A stretch of 64,000 bases of DNA from Syntrophomonadaceae bacterium (GCA_012729835.1 JAAYCK010000098.1:1-64000), one strand, 5' to 3'; positions 33,155 through 44,001 are shown, counted from the first letter of the stretch. Translations and numbers: made by a program. Notes: generated from the letters alone by a model not told the origin.

Positions 33155-33187
33155 GAAAAAAGAAGGATGCAGTTATGGCTGCATCCT
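33155..33187 (-). terminator. Terminator of the minus-strand histidine kinase gene
   Basis: AGGATGCAG-ttatgg-CTGCATCCT 9-bp stem; on minus strand followed by TCTTTTTT. Confidence 0.75.
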
Positions 33188-33231
33188 AAAATATTTTCTG
33201 AACTTATATCACCCAGAAGCATGGGGTTACA

Positions 33232-35073
33232 TTAACAAACCTTAGTATTAGCCTGTTCAAAAAGATACAGCAATTGTTGAGACAGCGCATGCAGTTTGCG
33301 CATAGATTTATCCCGGGCAGCTTGCTCGATTTCCCCGGCAACCCTCGATATCTCCATGAAGCCATACATCCCTGCCGTACCTTTTATATCATGGCCGATG
33401 TTCTGGACCATTTCGAGATTACGAAGCTCGATGGCAGATATCAAATCATCGATCATGCTCTGCAACATCTCTATAAGTTCAGGGATAAGGTCATTTATCA
33501 GCTGCTGAGCGGGATACAATGGGCGTTTTCGTGGCGATGCTGCCTGCTCCAGATGGCGTATTACTTCCTCTGTCAACTGTTCGGCCTTAAATGGCTTGGA
33601 GATATATGAGGTGCAACCGCAGGCCAGGCATTTTTCACGATCTCCGGTCATGGCATGGGCAGTCATAGCAATTATAGGGAGATGCTGGATGCGGGGATCC
33701 TGTCTAATGATCGCTGTGGTCTCATAACCATCCATAACCGGCATCTGCATGTCCATCAAGATCAGTTCAAAATCATAATCCTGGAGCAGCCGCAGGCAAT
33801 CCAGACCGTTCTCGGCGGTGGAAACCTGGAAACCGTAATTTTGCAGCATTTGCGAGACGATTTTTCGATTCAGTTCATTATCTTCCACCACGAGCAGATG
33901 CACCGGCTTGAAATCAAGTAGTTCGGCCAGTGCCGGCCTCAGTGATTGGAAGTCTTCCGTTGAGCATTCTTCACTCTGAGCTGTAGGCAGTTCGATGGGC
34001 AGACGAAAAGAGAAAAGCGAACCATTTCCCTCCGTGGCCTGTTCATATCTAATGCTGCCTCCCATCAGGTCTACCAGATTACGGCAAATGTATAGACCCA
34101 ATCCCGTACCGCCAAATCCCCGCGAAGCCGAATCATCGACCTGGGTAAATGGCTCAAAGATCGTCTCAGCTTTGTCATGCGGTATACCGATACCAGTATC
34201 AGCAACGCTAACCAGAAGTTCGGGATGCGAATCGGACATTTCCAGTGCCGCCTTCACCATAACTTCCCCGGTATTAGTAAACTTGATGGCATTGTGCAGG
34301 AGATTAAGCAGTATTTGCCGGAAATGTACGCTGTCGATCATAATGCGCTGAGGAATTTCTGGGCTGATCTGAGTCCTTATCTGCAAACCTTTTTCTCGGA
34401 TCAGTGGCATGACCATATTGACGGTCTGATTTATAAAATCCGGGAAGGCGCAAATTTCCGGCCGCATGGTAAGCGTTCCAATCTCAATTTTCGATACATC
34501 GAGAATTTGATTGATAATCTGGAGCAGTTGTTCGCCGCATTCCCTGATGGTGGCGAGTTTCTTGACCTGGGCCGAATCAAGGGTATCTACATCCAACAGG
34601 TCGACCGTACCAAGTATGCCTATCATCGGGGTGCGGATCTCATGACTCATATTGGCCAGGAATTGACTTTTGGCCATATTAGCAGCTTCCGCCTGTTGGC
34701 GGGTGTTAATGAGTTCAGTTATGTCAGTTGAGACAATCACCAATGAGCTGACCTGACTGCCGATTTTATGAGGATAGATACGATGGCGGAAATGACGGGC
34801 CTGTCCATCAATCAGCAAAGGATAGTCGCCTTGCCAGCTCTGGCCGTTGACTAATTGGGTCTGGATCGCCTGGGATTGTTCCTCCGAATATGAAAGGAGG
34901 GTCCTTAGCACTTCATCCAGGGTGGATGTCGAGGATAACCCGGGTATCATGGTTTTAGCCTGATGGTTGGCAAACTGGATCCTGCGGGTCTTGTTACCGA
35001 TGACCATTACGCTGTCCTGAATATCTTCCAGTACGTTTGTCTGATAGCTTAATTTTCGCGAATTATCACGCAT
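33232..35073 (-). CDS. Hybrid sensor histidine kinase (PAS-HisKA-HATPase-REC-HPT)
   Basis: FLANMSHEIRTPM, GFGGTGLGLYICRNLV, LILMDMQMPVMDGYE, NIGHDIKGTAGMYG. Confidence 0.95.
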   Translation of the reverse strand: MRDNSRKLSYQTNVLEDIQDSVMVIGNKTRRIQFANHQAKTMIPGLSSTSTLDEVLRTLLSYSEEQSQAIQTQLVNGQSWQGDYPLLIDGQARHFRHRIYPHKIGSQVSSLVIVSTDITELINTRQQAEAANMAKSQFLANMSHEIRTPMIGILGTVDLLDVDTLDSAQVKKLATIRECGEQLLQIINQILDVSKIEIGTLTMRPEICAFPDFINQTVNMVMPLIREKGLQIRTQISPEIPQRIMIDSVHFRQILLNLLHNAIKFTNTGEVMVKAALEMSDSHPELLVSVADTGIGIPHDKAETIFEPFTQVDDSASRGFGGTGLGLYICRNLVDLMGGSIRYEQATEGNGSLFSFRLPIELPTAQSEECSTEDFQSLRPALAELLDFKPVHLLVVEDNELNRKIVSQMLQNYGFQVSTAENGLDCLRLLQDYDFELILMDMQMPVMDGYETTAIIRQDPRIQHLPIIAMTAHAMTGDREKCLACGCTSYISKPFKAEQLTEEVIRHLEQAASPRKRPLYPAQQLINDLIPELIEMLQSMIDDLISAIELRNLEMVQNIGHDIKGTAGMYGFMEISRVAGEIEQAARDKSMRKLHALSQQLLYLFEQANTKVC

Positions 35074-35341
35074 CAGCTTGCACCTCCCGAAAAGACATAG
35101 AAATTGACATTAAATAACGATACACCTATAAGATACACGATGGATTTCGAGAAAAATGTCTGCTTATGGGTCGGTATAAAATTTTTATTGTGGCTTTTAT
35201 TGGCGAATTTTATGGTATTACAGGGATAAAGTGTGGTAAATTGGGAATAGAATGAATTGGATACGGTTTATCATCGTTTAAATGAGGATTTTGTCGCCGA
35301 TCGGGCAAATATTTTTAGAAAATCTTGACGGAGGGAGATAG

Positions 35342-36478
35342 ATGAGAAGAGTTTTCGTTATTGCAATGATTGTGATCTTGGCTATGCTTTGGTGGGGGGA
35401 TGCTCCGGACATTGTTCAGGCGACAGGGCAGGTGCCGATTCGCTTGGTGGTGAATGGAGAACAAATAAGCACCGACGTTGATCCGGTAATCGTAGATGAT
35501 AGTACCATGGTTCCGCTTCGAGTGATTGCAGATAACCTGGGCCGTCATGTATGGTGGGATAGTAATAACCGCAGGGTTATTGTTTCGAGCACCACCGGAG
35601 AAAACCATACATTGCCTTCCCGCGGAGGAAACAAAGGCAGGATCAGCATCGTGGTTGACGGAGCAGAGATTCCCTCGCAGGTGCCTCCTTTTATCCAGGA
35701 CGGGCGTACAATGGTACCCGTCCGGGTCATTGCCGAAGGTCTTGGCATGCTGGTTTCATGGGATCCGGAAGGGCGGTGCGTATTCATTGATGAGCCTGCC
35801 CCGAGCCAGCCGGAACAACCCAGCCCAACCGTAATCTCACCACCGGAGACAATGAATGTCAGTATTGATTCCATGGTGGACAATAACATAACTATCATGG
35901 GCACTGCTCAGGCCTCAGCAACTCAGATGAAGGCATTGCTTCTGGCAAAAAACCCCGAAGCTTCACCAGAAATTGTCGATCTTTATTTGGAGATTGGGGA
36001 ACAATATGGATTGCGCGGTGATATTGCATTTTGCCAGGCAGCCAAGGAGACCAGATGGTGGCAGTTTGGCGGACTGGTCCAGCTATTTCAAAACAATTAT
36101 TGTGGTCTAGGTGCTACTGGTGTGCCGGCTGACGGGACGGAGAGTCTGCTGGGTGCTGATCCTGCCAGGGTATCTTACCAGCCCGGTGTACATGGAGCTG
36201 TCTTTGCAACCCTGGCCGATGGGGTAGAAGCTCATATCCAGCATCTCTACGCTTATGCATGTAGGAAGCCGCTGCCTACTGGGAAAGTCCTGGTTGATCC
36301 GCGCTTTACCCGACCTACCCGGGGGTGTGCTGTCTACTGGTCCGACCTGGGCGGAAAATGGGCAGTTCCAGGCTATGACCCCAGCTATGCGAGCTTTGAG
36401 GAGGCGTATGCTGCCGGCAAGACTTATGGCCAAAGTATCCTTTATGATTATTATGCTCAGCTGTTTACCAATCCTTAA
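35342..36478 (+). CDS. Secreted protein with copper-amine-oxidase-N-like domain and glucosaminidase domain
   Basis: Signal peptide; IRLVVNGEQISTDVDPVIVDDSTMVPLRVIADNLG, GRTMVPVRVIAEGLG; C-terminal FCQAAKETRWWQFGG..QNNYCGLGATG. Confidence 0.85.
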   Translation: MRRVFVIAMIVILAMLWWGDAPDIVQATGQVPIRLVVNGEQISTDVDPVIVDDSTMVPLRVIADNLGRHVWWDSNNRRVIVSSTTGENHTLPSRGGNKGRISIVVDGAEIPSQVPPFIQDGRTMVPVRVIAEGLGMLVSWDPEGRCVFIDEPAPSQPEQPSPTVISPPETMNVSIDSMVDNNITIMGTAQASATQMKALLLAKNPEASPEIVDLYLEIGEQYGLRGDIAFCQAAKETRWWQFGGLVQLFQNNYCGLGATGVPADGTESLLGADPARVSYQPGVHGAVFATLADGVEAHIQHLYAYACRKPLPTGKVLVDPRFTRPTRGCAVYWSDLGGKWAVPGYDPSYASFEEAYAAGKTYGQSILYDYYAQLFTNP

Positions 36479-36863
36479 AGAAGGTCAAGGAATAATAAGG
36501 TATTACTCCCTAATTGTTTGATTTATCCAAATGTTTCCGCATTTTCTTATCTATAGTGACTATTTACGGGTTATTAAACTATCATATATAATATTATCAA
36601 CAAACTTAATATTCGGCTTCGTATTCTGTGGAGTTGGTCTATCTGTAGGGTTACTCATGACCGTTATATATAGAAATGTCCGGCCAAGATAGAGAGCAGG
36701 GCAAGGGGACAAGGGTAATTACCGTGCGGAACGGTTTATGGATACCAACATCGATCGCAGAATTGGCAACTAGATAACCATGAGACGTTTTTGAGGGGGT
36801 GATTATGTCTATTATGGCTCTGCCAATGCTGGTTATATAAATTAGAGAAGGAGGCCAGATTAA

Positions 36864-37910
36864 ATGGGATATCGCTATATAACTGACGATCAATACAATC
36901 GTCTGGTTGATTTTAAGGGCGCCCGTGAGTATCATCTGAAAAAAGACCGTGCCAAGAAAGATAAGAGGATGTCCTTAAGTGAAGCGGTAGGTCAATTTGT
37001 CCAGGACGGAGATATATTGGCCGAGACTGGATTTTCGTATGTTAGATCCCCTATTCAATCATATTTTGAAATAATTCGCCAGGGAAAAAAGAATTTGGTT
37101 AGTATTGGATCCCCCATGTCTAACACCTCTTACCTGATGTCCCTGGGACTCGTGAATGCTATTCATCTGTCATATATCGGGGTGGAGATGCGCGGCAATG
37201 ACAAGAACTTTGCCCGGGCTATAAAAACCGGTATGGCTGAAATAGTATCCATCTGGAGCCATGGCGCTATGGGTCTGGGCTTTAAGGCGGCTCAACTAGG
37301 TACGCCGTTCGTAGCTTCCAAGCAGTTACTTGGTTCCGATATGATCAAACAAAACCCCTATATCAAGGTAATAGACAACCCGCTTAATACTAAAGAAGAT
37401 CCGGTATGTCTGATACCAGCCCTTTTCCCGGATGTTTGCATTATCCATGTACAGAGAGCTGACCGCTTCGGCAATGCGGTTATTGAAGGGCCTGCAATAA
37501 ATGATATTGCCCTGGCAGCTGCCTGCCGCAAGGTAATAATTACGGCAGAACGTATCGTGCCGGAAATGACTATTAGAGACGCCAGTGATGCCGCCATCCC
37601 CTTCTGGTATGTTGATGCGGTTGTCGATCTTCCCTATGGTGCGCTGCCCGGATGCATGCCCGGTTACTATTACTGGTCTCGTGAGTGGTGGGAATGGCTG
37701 GTCCGTATCTGCACTCCCAAGCAAGAGGCGGTGGAAGAGTTCTTCCAAGAGTGGGTTCACGAAACTAAAGACCAATACGAATTCATTGATAAACTTGGCG
37801 GAATCCGCTTTATAGATCATGCCCGACGCCTGATGGAAGCTGCCCAGGCCAATATAGATGACTCCCAGGTCAGCTTTGCCTACCAGGAAGTTATTCCGAA
37901 GAGAGATTAG
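36864..37910 (+). CDS. CoA-transferase subunit A (glutaconate/3-oxoacid CoA-transferase family)
   Basis: CoA-transferase family I features: LIPALFPDVCIIHVQRADRFGNAVIEGP; adjacent subunit B. Confidence 0.87.
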   Translation: MGYRYITDDQYNRLVDFKGAREYHLKKDRAKKDKRMSLSEAVGQFVQDGDILAETGFSYVRSPIQSYFEIIRQGKKNLVSIGSPMSNTSYLMSLGLVNAIHLSYIGVEMRGNDKNFARAIKTGMAEIVSIWSHGAMGLGFKAAQLGTPFVASKQLLGSDMIKQNPYIKVIDNPLNTKEDPVCLIPALFPDVCIIHVQRADRFGNAVIEGPAINDIALAAACRKVIITAERIVPEMTIRDASDAAIPFWYVDAVVDLPYGALPGCMPGYYYWSREWWEWLVRICTPKQEAVEEFFQEWVHETKDQYEFIDKLGGIRFIDHARRLMEAAQANIDDSQVSFAYQEVIPKRD

Positions 37911-37927
37911 GAAGAAGGAGGGATAAT

Positions 37928-38710
37928 ATGAGCAACGTGGCACCAGCCAATCCGCTGGAAATGCTGGCCTATAATATCGCCCTGGAGATTGAGGACGACC
38001 AGATCGTTTATGTAGGAACCGGGTTGCCCATGGTGGGAGCCATGCTGGCAAAACTGACCCATGCTCCCAATATCACCATGGTCTATGAGAGTGGGGGGCA
38101 GGACCCGATAGCCGGAGATATGCCCTGGTCGGTCGGCTGTCCCTTCACTTTCCGTAAATCTCCAATGAGCATGGAAATGTCCATCTCTTTTGGCCAGAGT
38201 GCGATCGGATATGTTGACATCGCCTTCCAGGGCGGTGCGCAGATCGATATGTATGGCAATGTGAATACCTCGGTTATCGGTGAATATGGCGAGGGTTTGA
38301 AGGCTATCCTGCCCGGCAGCGGCGGCGGAAATGACATCGGCTCCCTGACGCAGAAGTCAGTATTGGTCGGCTTGATGACTCCGGACCGTTTCCCGGCGAA
38401 GGTAGATTTTGTAACCACCCCTGGTTGGCTCGATGGCGGCGACTCCCGCGTCAAAGCCGGTCTGATGGGCGGGCCGACCGCCGTGGTAACTCAGGTGGGG
38501 GTATTCGATTTTGAACCGGAAAGCAAGAGAATGCGGATCAAGTCTTTGAATCCGGGTATGACCGTGGAGATTGCACAGATGTGTGCAGCCTTTGAACTGC
38601 TGGTTCCAGATAATGTCAAGGTGGCTGACGCTCCCAGCGACGAGGTTTTAACCATACTGCGCGAACAGGTAGATCCGCGCAAGGTGTTCATCAAGATGCC
38701 GGGCATGTAA
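37928..38710 (+). CDS. CoA-transferase subunit B
   Basis: VYVGTGLPMVGAMLAKLTHAPNITMVYESGG, DIAFQGGAQIDMYGNVNTSVIG. Confidence 0.87.
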   Translation: MSNVAPANPLEMLAYNIALEIEDDQIVYVGTGLPMVGAMLAKLTHAPNITMVYESGGQDPIAGDMPWSVGCPFTFRKSPMSMEMSISFGQSAIGYVDIAFQGGAQIDMYGNVNTSVIGEYGEGLKAILPGSGGGNDIGSLTQKSVLVGLMTPDRFPAKVDFVTTPGWLDGGDSRVKAGLMGGPTAVVTQVGVFDFEPESKRMRIKSLNPGMTVEIAQMCAAFELLVPDNVKVADAPSDEVLTILREQVDPRKVFIKMPGM

Positions 38711-38733
38711 GGAAGTATCTTGTATATCGGGAT

Positions 38734-38766
38734 AAAAAAAGCAGGCCTTTTCGGCCTGCTTTTTTG
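38734..38766. terminator. Bidirectional terminator between convergent genes
   Basis: AAAAAAAGCAGGCC-ttttc-GGCCTGCTTTTTT. Confidence 0.92.
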
Positions 38767-38774
38767 TATACTGA

Positions 38775-39380
38775 TTAGTGTTCGCCGCCGCCTACAGGTC
38801 CGATCGGCCATACGACTTTGCCGTACATCTCGTTCAGGACCTGGGCAAGTGCAGTATAAACAGCGGAAAGGCCGCAGAATATACCCTCGTATCCGAGGAA
38901 GGCGCCGATTTCTATTCCGGCCTTTTCAGCGGAAAGCAGGAAGAAGAGCAGAGCCAGGGTGAAGAATACAACCTGCAGGGCTCGGTTGGCCTTCAGGGTA
39001 CCGATGAACATAACCAAGGTGAATAATCCCCACATAAAGAAGTAGGCAGACATTGCTCCGCCGGTTGGAGCCTCTACCGTGCCAGTTGCAGGCATCAACC
39101 AGATAAAGACCAATGAAAGCCAGAAAAATCCATAAGAAGTAAACGCTGTCGTGCCAAAGGTGTTATTTTTCTTCCACTCCATGATTCCGGCAATGATCTG
39201 AGCAAATGCGCCCATAAAGATACCCATACCGACAATCATAGTATTCAGCGGGAAAAATCCTGCATTGTGAATATTAAGCAGTACGGTAGTCAAACCAAAG
39301 CCCATTAACCCCAGGCATCCTGCGTTTGAGGTCACATCGTTGATATTGACTGATACTAAGCTAGGACTGTCTTTTGACAT
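38775..39380 (-). CDS. GPR1/FUN34/YaaH (acetate uptake transporter) family membrane protein
   Basis: Six-TM pattern; [50 protein letters not shown]. Confidence 0.88.
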   Translation of the reverse strand: MSKDSPSLVSVNINDVTSNAGCLGLMGFGLTTVLLNIHNAGFFPLNTMIVGMGIFMGAFAQIIAGIMEWKKNNTFGTTAFTSYGFFWLSLVFIWLMPATGTVEAPTGGAMSAYFFMWGLFTLVMFIGTLKANRALQVVFFTLALLFFLLSAEKAGIEIGAFLGYEGIFCGLSAVYTALAQVLNEMYGKVVWPIGPVGGGEH

Positions 39381-39806
39381 TTGAATACCCCTCCCATAAA
39401 TAATTAATATCTCCTAAAGGAATAAAGTAATAGGTAAAATAACTCCTCCTTCCTGATTTATGTGATGCATTTTTGTCAACGCACTTAATATTCAACATGA
39501 TTTGTGAAAATCCTGTTGCCTTGTGACTTTTTTCTTTATTTTTGATTGTTAAGTTGGCGAAATAGTCCGAATACACGGCGAGATGTTCAAAAATTAACGT
39601 CAATCATTTATAATTATAAATCAAAGGATGTAATATCAGTGAACGGAGTAAAGGGTCGAGGATTCCGACAAAGAGAGTGGGGAGGTGAACTGCGGACTTT
39701 GTCTTAGGAAGATATATTTGTTTACTGAGATGAGCATACACCCCTATTTAATTCCGGTTATCCTGTTTAATGACAGGATGAAGTTTTCAAAACATTTAAG
39801 GAGGTT

Positions 39807-41645
39807 ATGATTATGGCATCCAATTTTCTTTTTTCCAACCGGGACCACAAGTTTATTCTGAAGGAATGGTTAGATACAGAGAAAGTCCTATCCTTCGATG
39901 CATTCAAGGACTATTACAGCGTGGAAGACGTTGATAATATTCTGGACCAGGCCCTTAAGGTAGCCAAGGAAGTGGCAGCCCCCACCCGGGACGATAACGA
40001 AAGTATACAGGCGCAGTTCAGTGACGGAAAAGTAACGGTTCCCCCCTCATTTAAGGATTTATACTGGTTCTTAAACGAGAATGGCTGGGGTTCCAGCAAT
40101 GAAGATGAGGAAGCGGAAGGACATCTGCCCCAGATTCTATTCCGCTGTTGCACCGAATATTTGGGTGGCGCCAATGCGGCATTTATGCCCTACGTGCTGG
40201 CTACCGCCGGTGCAGCCGGGTTGGTCGATCATTTCGGCAGCCCGGAAGTAAAAGCCCTCTTTAAAGAGAAGATGTATTCAGGTCAGTGGGCTGGAACTAT
40301 GTGTTTGACTGAACCCAATGCTGGTTCTGACGTGGGCGATTTGCTCAGCAAGGCCTATCCGACCGACCAGCCCGGCGTGTATAAGATCAAAGGTACCAAA
40401 TGCTTTATTACCGGCGGCCAGCAGGATATCACCGAGAACATCATCCACCTGGTACTGGCGCGGGTCGAAGGGGCCAAACCGGGAACCAAGGGCATTTCGC
40501 TGTTTGTGGTGCCCCGTGAACGAGTTGATGCCGATGGTAACTTGCTCGGCAGCAACGATGTAGCTTGTGTCGGCATCGAACACAAGATGGGCATCAAGGG
40601 GTCGGCTACCTGTGTTTTGTCTTTCGGCGAAAATAATGAGTGTTTGGGTTATGTCCTGGGCAATCCGCCGGATGCCGAGGGCAATGGTGAAGGAATGGCC
40701 CAGATGTTCCAGATGATGAACGGTGCTCGCATGGAGACCGGTCATGCAGCGCTGAGTGAGACCGCAGTAGCCTATTTTAACGCCGCCGCTTATGCTCAGG
40801 AGAGGATCCAGGGTCGCCCCATCACCAATCCTAAATCCGACCGGGTAGCCATCATCAAACATGAGGACCTGCGCCGTATGCTATTAGACCTAAAGGCTTA
40901 CACTGAGGCCATGCGCGCTCTGATCTTCAAGACCTACTGGTATTTCGATGTAGCCAACTATTCCAAGGATCCTGAAGAAATCAAGCGGGTCAAGGCGCGT
41001 ATGGAAGTCAATACACCCATTGTCAAGGCCTACTGCTCGGACAAGGCCTGGGAGCTCTGCGCTGAAGCTATGCAGTGTTTTGGCGGCAATGGTTATTCCG
41101 AAGAATACCCCATCGCTGAACTGGCACGCGACGTAAAGATCTACTCCATCTGGGAAGGCACCAATTACATCCAGTCCATGGATCTGATCGGCCGCAAGTG
41201 GATGATGGGCAAAGGTCAAGTCTTTGCTGAATGGTTGGCCGAAATCGAAACCTTTGCTGCCGACCAGGCAGCTGCTGCCGGATTAGACCGGGAGATGGCC
41301 ATTATAAAGCGGGCCGTTGACGCTTATAAAGAGATCCAGGCCACTATGGGCGGATTTGTCATGGGCGGCAATATGCCGATGCTGCCGCTTTATGCTACCC
41401 GCATACTGCATGCCACCGGCGAACTGATCTGCGGCAAGCTCTTGCTGGAACAGGCCCTGATTGCCCAGAAAAAGATCGACGAACTGGGCAAGGATCATTA
41501 TGACTATGCCTTCTACAATGGCAAGGTAAATGCTGCCAAGTATTTCGTTCGCAACATTGTCCCTAACGTATTCCGGACTCTGGAGGTAATCAAGGAAGGC
41601 GATACCTCGGTCCTGGATATTGAGGAAGCAGCACTCTTCATATAA
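39807..41645 (+). CDS. Acyl-CoA dehydrogenase (long ~600-aa type)
   Basis: MCLTEPNAGSDVGDLLSKA, GTKGISLFVVPR, MQCFGGNGYSEEYPIAELARDVKIYSIWEGTNYIQSMDL. Confidence 0.93.
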   Translation: MIMASNFLFSNRDHKFILKEWLDTEKVLSFDAFKDYYSVEDVDNILDQALKVAKEVAAPTRDDNESIQAQFSDGKVTVPPSFKDLYWFLNENGWGSSNEDEEAEGHLPQILFRCCTEYLGGANAAFMPYVLATAGAAGLVDHFGSPEVKALFKEKMYSGQWAGTMCLTEPNAGSDVGDLLSKAYPTDQPGVYKIKGTKCFITGGQQDITENIIHLVLARVEGAKPGTKGISLFVVPRERVDADGNLLGSNDVACVGIEHKMGIKGSATCVLSFGENNECLGYVLGNPPDAEGNGEGMAQMFQMMNGARMETGHAALSETAVAYFNAAAYAQERIQGRPITNPKSDRVAIIKHEDLRRMLLDLKAYTEAMRALIFKTYWYFDVANYSKDPEEIKRVKARMEVNTPIVKAYCSDKAWELCAEAMQCFGGNGYSEEYPIAELARDVKIYSIWEGTNYIQSMDLIGRKWMMGKGQVFAEWLAEIETFAADQAAAAGLDREMAIIKRAVDAYKEIQATMGGFVMGGNMPMLPLYATRILHATGELICGKLLLEQALIAQKKIDELGKDHYDYAFYNGKVNAAKYFVRNIVPNVFRTLEVIKEGDTSVLDIEEAALFI

Positions 41646-41716
41646 CGACAGCAAGATTCACAAATAGGATTCCAGCTGTAACGATCTCTACATCTATATA
41701 AAAACGCTCACAAATT

Positions 41717-41745
41717 AAAGCCATGGGCACATCCCATGGCTTTAT
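41717..41745 (+). terminator. Rho-independent terminator
   Basis: AAAGCCATGGG-cacat-CCCATGGCTTT. Confidence 0.8.
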
Positions 41746-42142
41746 TGTCCCTGCCTTAAATTATTGCGAATATTTAAACTTCTTATACAAAAAAGGATTT
41801 GCATCTATTTCATTAGAATATTACAGGTAATGAGTTTGATTGCTGGTCGAGTTCGTGGTTCGCCGGTGTAAGTTTTGGACTAATTCATATTATTTGGATA
41901 TGAATGGTTAAAAAATTGTTTTGCCGGGGGACTTATTGGTGTCTTCAGGGGGGGTGATTGAAGATCACAACAGCAACCTCAGGTTGCTATACTTGGTGTT
42001 GGAGACTATCTGCACCATGGGGAAGTTATAGTAGAGTAGAGTAGAGATTATTTAAATTTAAGGGGGGAGCTTCCCTAATCAGGATCGGATATCCTTTGAA
42101 CGTTTTAGGGGGTCTCCTTAAAAATGGAGGGAGAATAGAGAA

Positions 42143-43984
42143 ATGTCCGCTAATTTTGCATACAACAATATAAGAGATTTCGAATTCATTCTGCAGGAAT
42201 GGCTGCCATCTGAACAGATTTTTAACTATCCGGCTTTTGCTGATTACTATTCCAAGGACGATGTGAAGTCCGTTTTGGGCCCCATCCTTAAGATGTCTAA
42301 GGAAGTAATTGAGGCCACCAACGAAGACGGCGATTCTAATCCGGTTAAATTTGTCGATGGCAAGGCTACCTTACCGCCCAGCTTTGGCCCGCTCTTCCAT
42401 CAATTACAGGAAGAGGGCTGGGGCACCAGCAACATCGACGACTCCGAAGATGCCATGGTCCTGCCCCATATTCTGCATTCCATGGTCTGGGAAATGATCG
42501 CGGCTGCCAACCCCACCTTCGGTCCCTATATTATTCTGACCAGCGGTTCCGCCGGGCTGATCCAGAGCTTCGGCAGCGAACACGTAAAGAGCCTTTTCCT
42601 GCCCAAGATGATGGATGGCACTTGGGCCGGAACCATGTGTCTTACTGAACCTACTGCCGGTTCCGACGTAGGCGACATCCTCTCCAAGGCTTATCCGACT
42701 GACGATCCCCGCATCTTCAAGATCAAGGGCAGTAAGATATTTATCACTGGCGGTGACAATGACTTCACTGAGAATCTCATCCACCTGTACCTCGCCCGCG
42801 TAGAAGGCGCAAAACCCGGTACCAAAGGCATCTCCTTGTTCGTAGTTCCCAAGTATTGGGTCAATGATGACGGAAGTCTGGGCGAATTCAATGATGCTGT
42901 CACTGCTGGCTGCGAACACAAACTGGGTCAGCATGGTTCCTTTACCGCTGCCCTTACCTTTGGCGAAGAAAACAACTGCCGCGGCTGGCTGCTGGGCCAG
43001 GATCCCAGAGAGCATGACGGCGAAGGGCAGGGCATGGCAATGATGTTCCAGATGATGAACGAAGCTCGTATGGAGACTGGCCATGCCGCCCTCTCCTGTA
43101 TCGCCAATGCCTATTACAATGCCCGCGATTACTGTAAAGAACGCGTACAGGGCCGTCTCTTGACCAATCCCAAAGGCGACCGTGTAACCATCATAAATCA
43201 CGAAGACATCAAACGTGCTCTGCTTTGCGGCAAGGCTCATGTTGAAGCCATGCGTGCTATGATGTACAAGACCTATTTCGCCTTTGACCAGCGTCATCAT
43301 GATCCCGATCCGGAAGTTAAGGCCAAGGCCAATGACCTGATTGAAGTCACCACCCCGCTGTGCAAGGCCTATCCTTCCGATGAAGCCTGGTGGCTGATCG
43401 GTGAAGCCATCCAGTGCTACGGCGGCTACGGCTACTGCGAAGAGTACCCGGTAGCGCAGATCGCCCGCGACGTAAAGATCTACTCCATCTGGGAAGGCAC
43501 CAACTTCATCCAGGCCATGGACCTGGTCGGCCGCAAGTGGATGCTCAAGAAGGGTGCTGCTTTCGCCGCTTTCCTGCAGGAGATGAGAGACTTCTTTGAA
43601 GCCAACAAAGCAGTGGAAGGCTTCGAGAGAGAATTCGAGATCCTGGGCCAGGCCCTGGACGCCTACACCGGAATCCAGATGGCGATCGGTGGATATTTCG
43701 GCCAGAAGAAATATGGCTTCCTGCCGCTCTATGCCCGCCGTATCCTGACTGCTACCTCTCAGCTGTATTGCGGACGTTTGATCCTGGATCAGGCTCTGAT
43801 AGCTGATAAAAAGGCCAAAGAACTTGGCCCCGACCATTTCGATTATGCTTTCTACTTTGGTAAAGTGCAGGCGGCTCGCTACTATCTGAAGAACGTAGTG
43901 CCGAATGTTATGGCTACTGCCGGCATCGTCAAAGAAGCTGATTCCTCGGTTCTGGATATCCCCATCGAGGCATTCGAATACTAG
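42143..43984 (+). CDS. Acyl-CoA dehydrogenase (long ~600-aa type), paralogue of the upstream gene
   Basis: MCLTEPTAGSDVGDILSKAYPTDDP, GTKGISLFVVPK, IQCYGGYGYCEEYPVAQIARDVKIYSIWEGTNFIQAMDLVGRKWM. Confidence 0.93.
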   Translation: MSANFAYNNIRDFEFILQEWLPSEQIFNYPAFADYYSKDDVKSVLGPILKMSKEVIEATNEDGDSNPVKFVDGKATLPPSFGPLFHQLQEEGWGTSNIDDSEDAMVLPHILHSMVWEMIAAANPTFGPYIILTSGSAGLIQSFGSEHVKSLFLPKMMDGTWAGTMCLTEPTAGSDVGDILSKAYPTDDPRIFKIKGSKIFITGGDNDFTENLIHLYLARVEGAKPGTKGISLFVVPKYWVNDDGSLGEFNDAVTAGCEHKLGQHGSFTAALTFGEENNCRGWLLGQDPREHDGEGQGMAMMFQMMNEARMETGHAALSCIANAYYNARDYCKERVQGRLLTNPKGDRVTIINHEDIKRALLCGKAHVEAMRAMMYKTYFAFDQRHHDPDPEVKAKANDLIEVTTPLCKAYPSDEAWWLIGEAIQCYGGYGYCEEYPVAQIARDVKIYSIWEGTNFIQAMDLVGRKWMLKKGAAFAAFLQEMRDFFEANKAVEGFEREFEILGQALDAYTGIQMAIGGYFGQKKYGFLPLYARRILTATSQLYCGRLILDQALIADKKAKELGPDHFDYAFYFGKVQAARYYLKNVVPNVMATAGIVKEADSSVLDIPIEAFEY

Positions 43985-44001
43985 AATCTATTTGTACCTT
44001 G

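Noticed and set aside
42404-43837. 477-aa antisense ORF opposite the second acyl-CoA dehydrogenase
   Set aside because: It shadows a strongly codon-biased gene; its translation has no recognisable motif and no RBS context. The sense gene is unambiguous.
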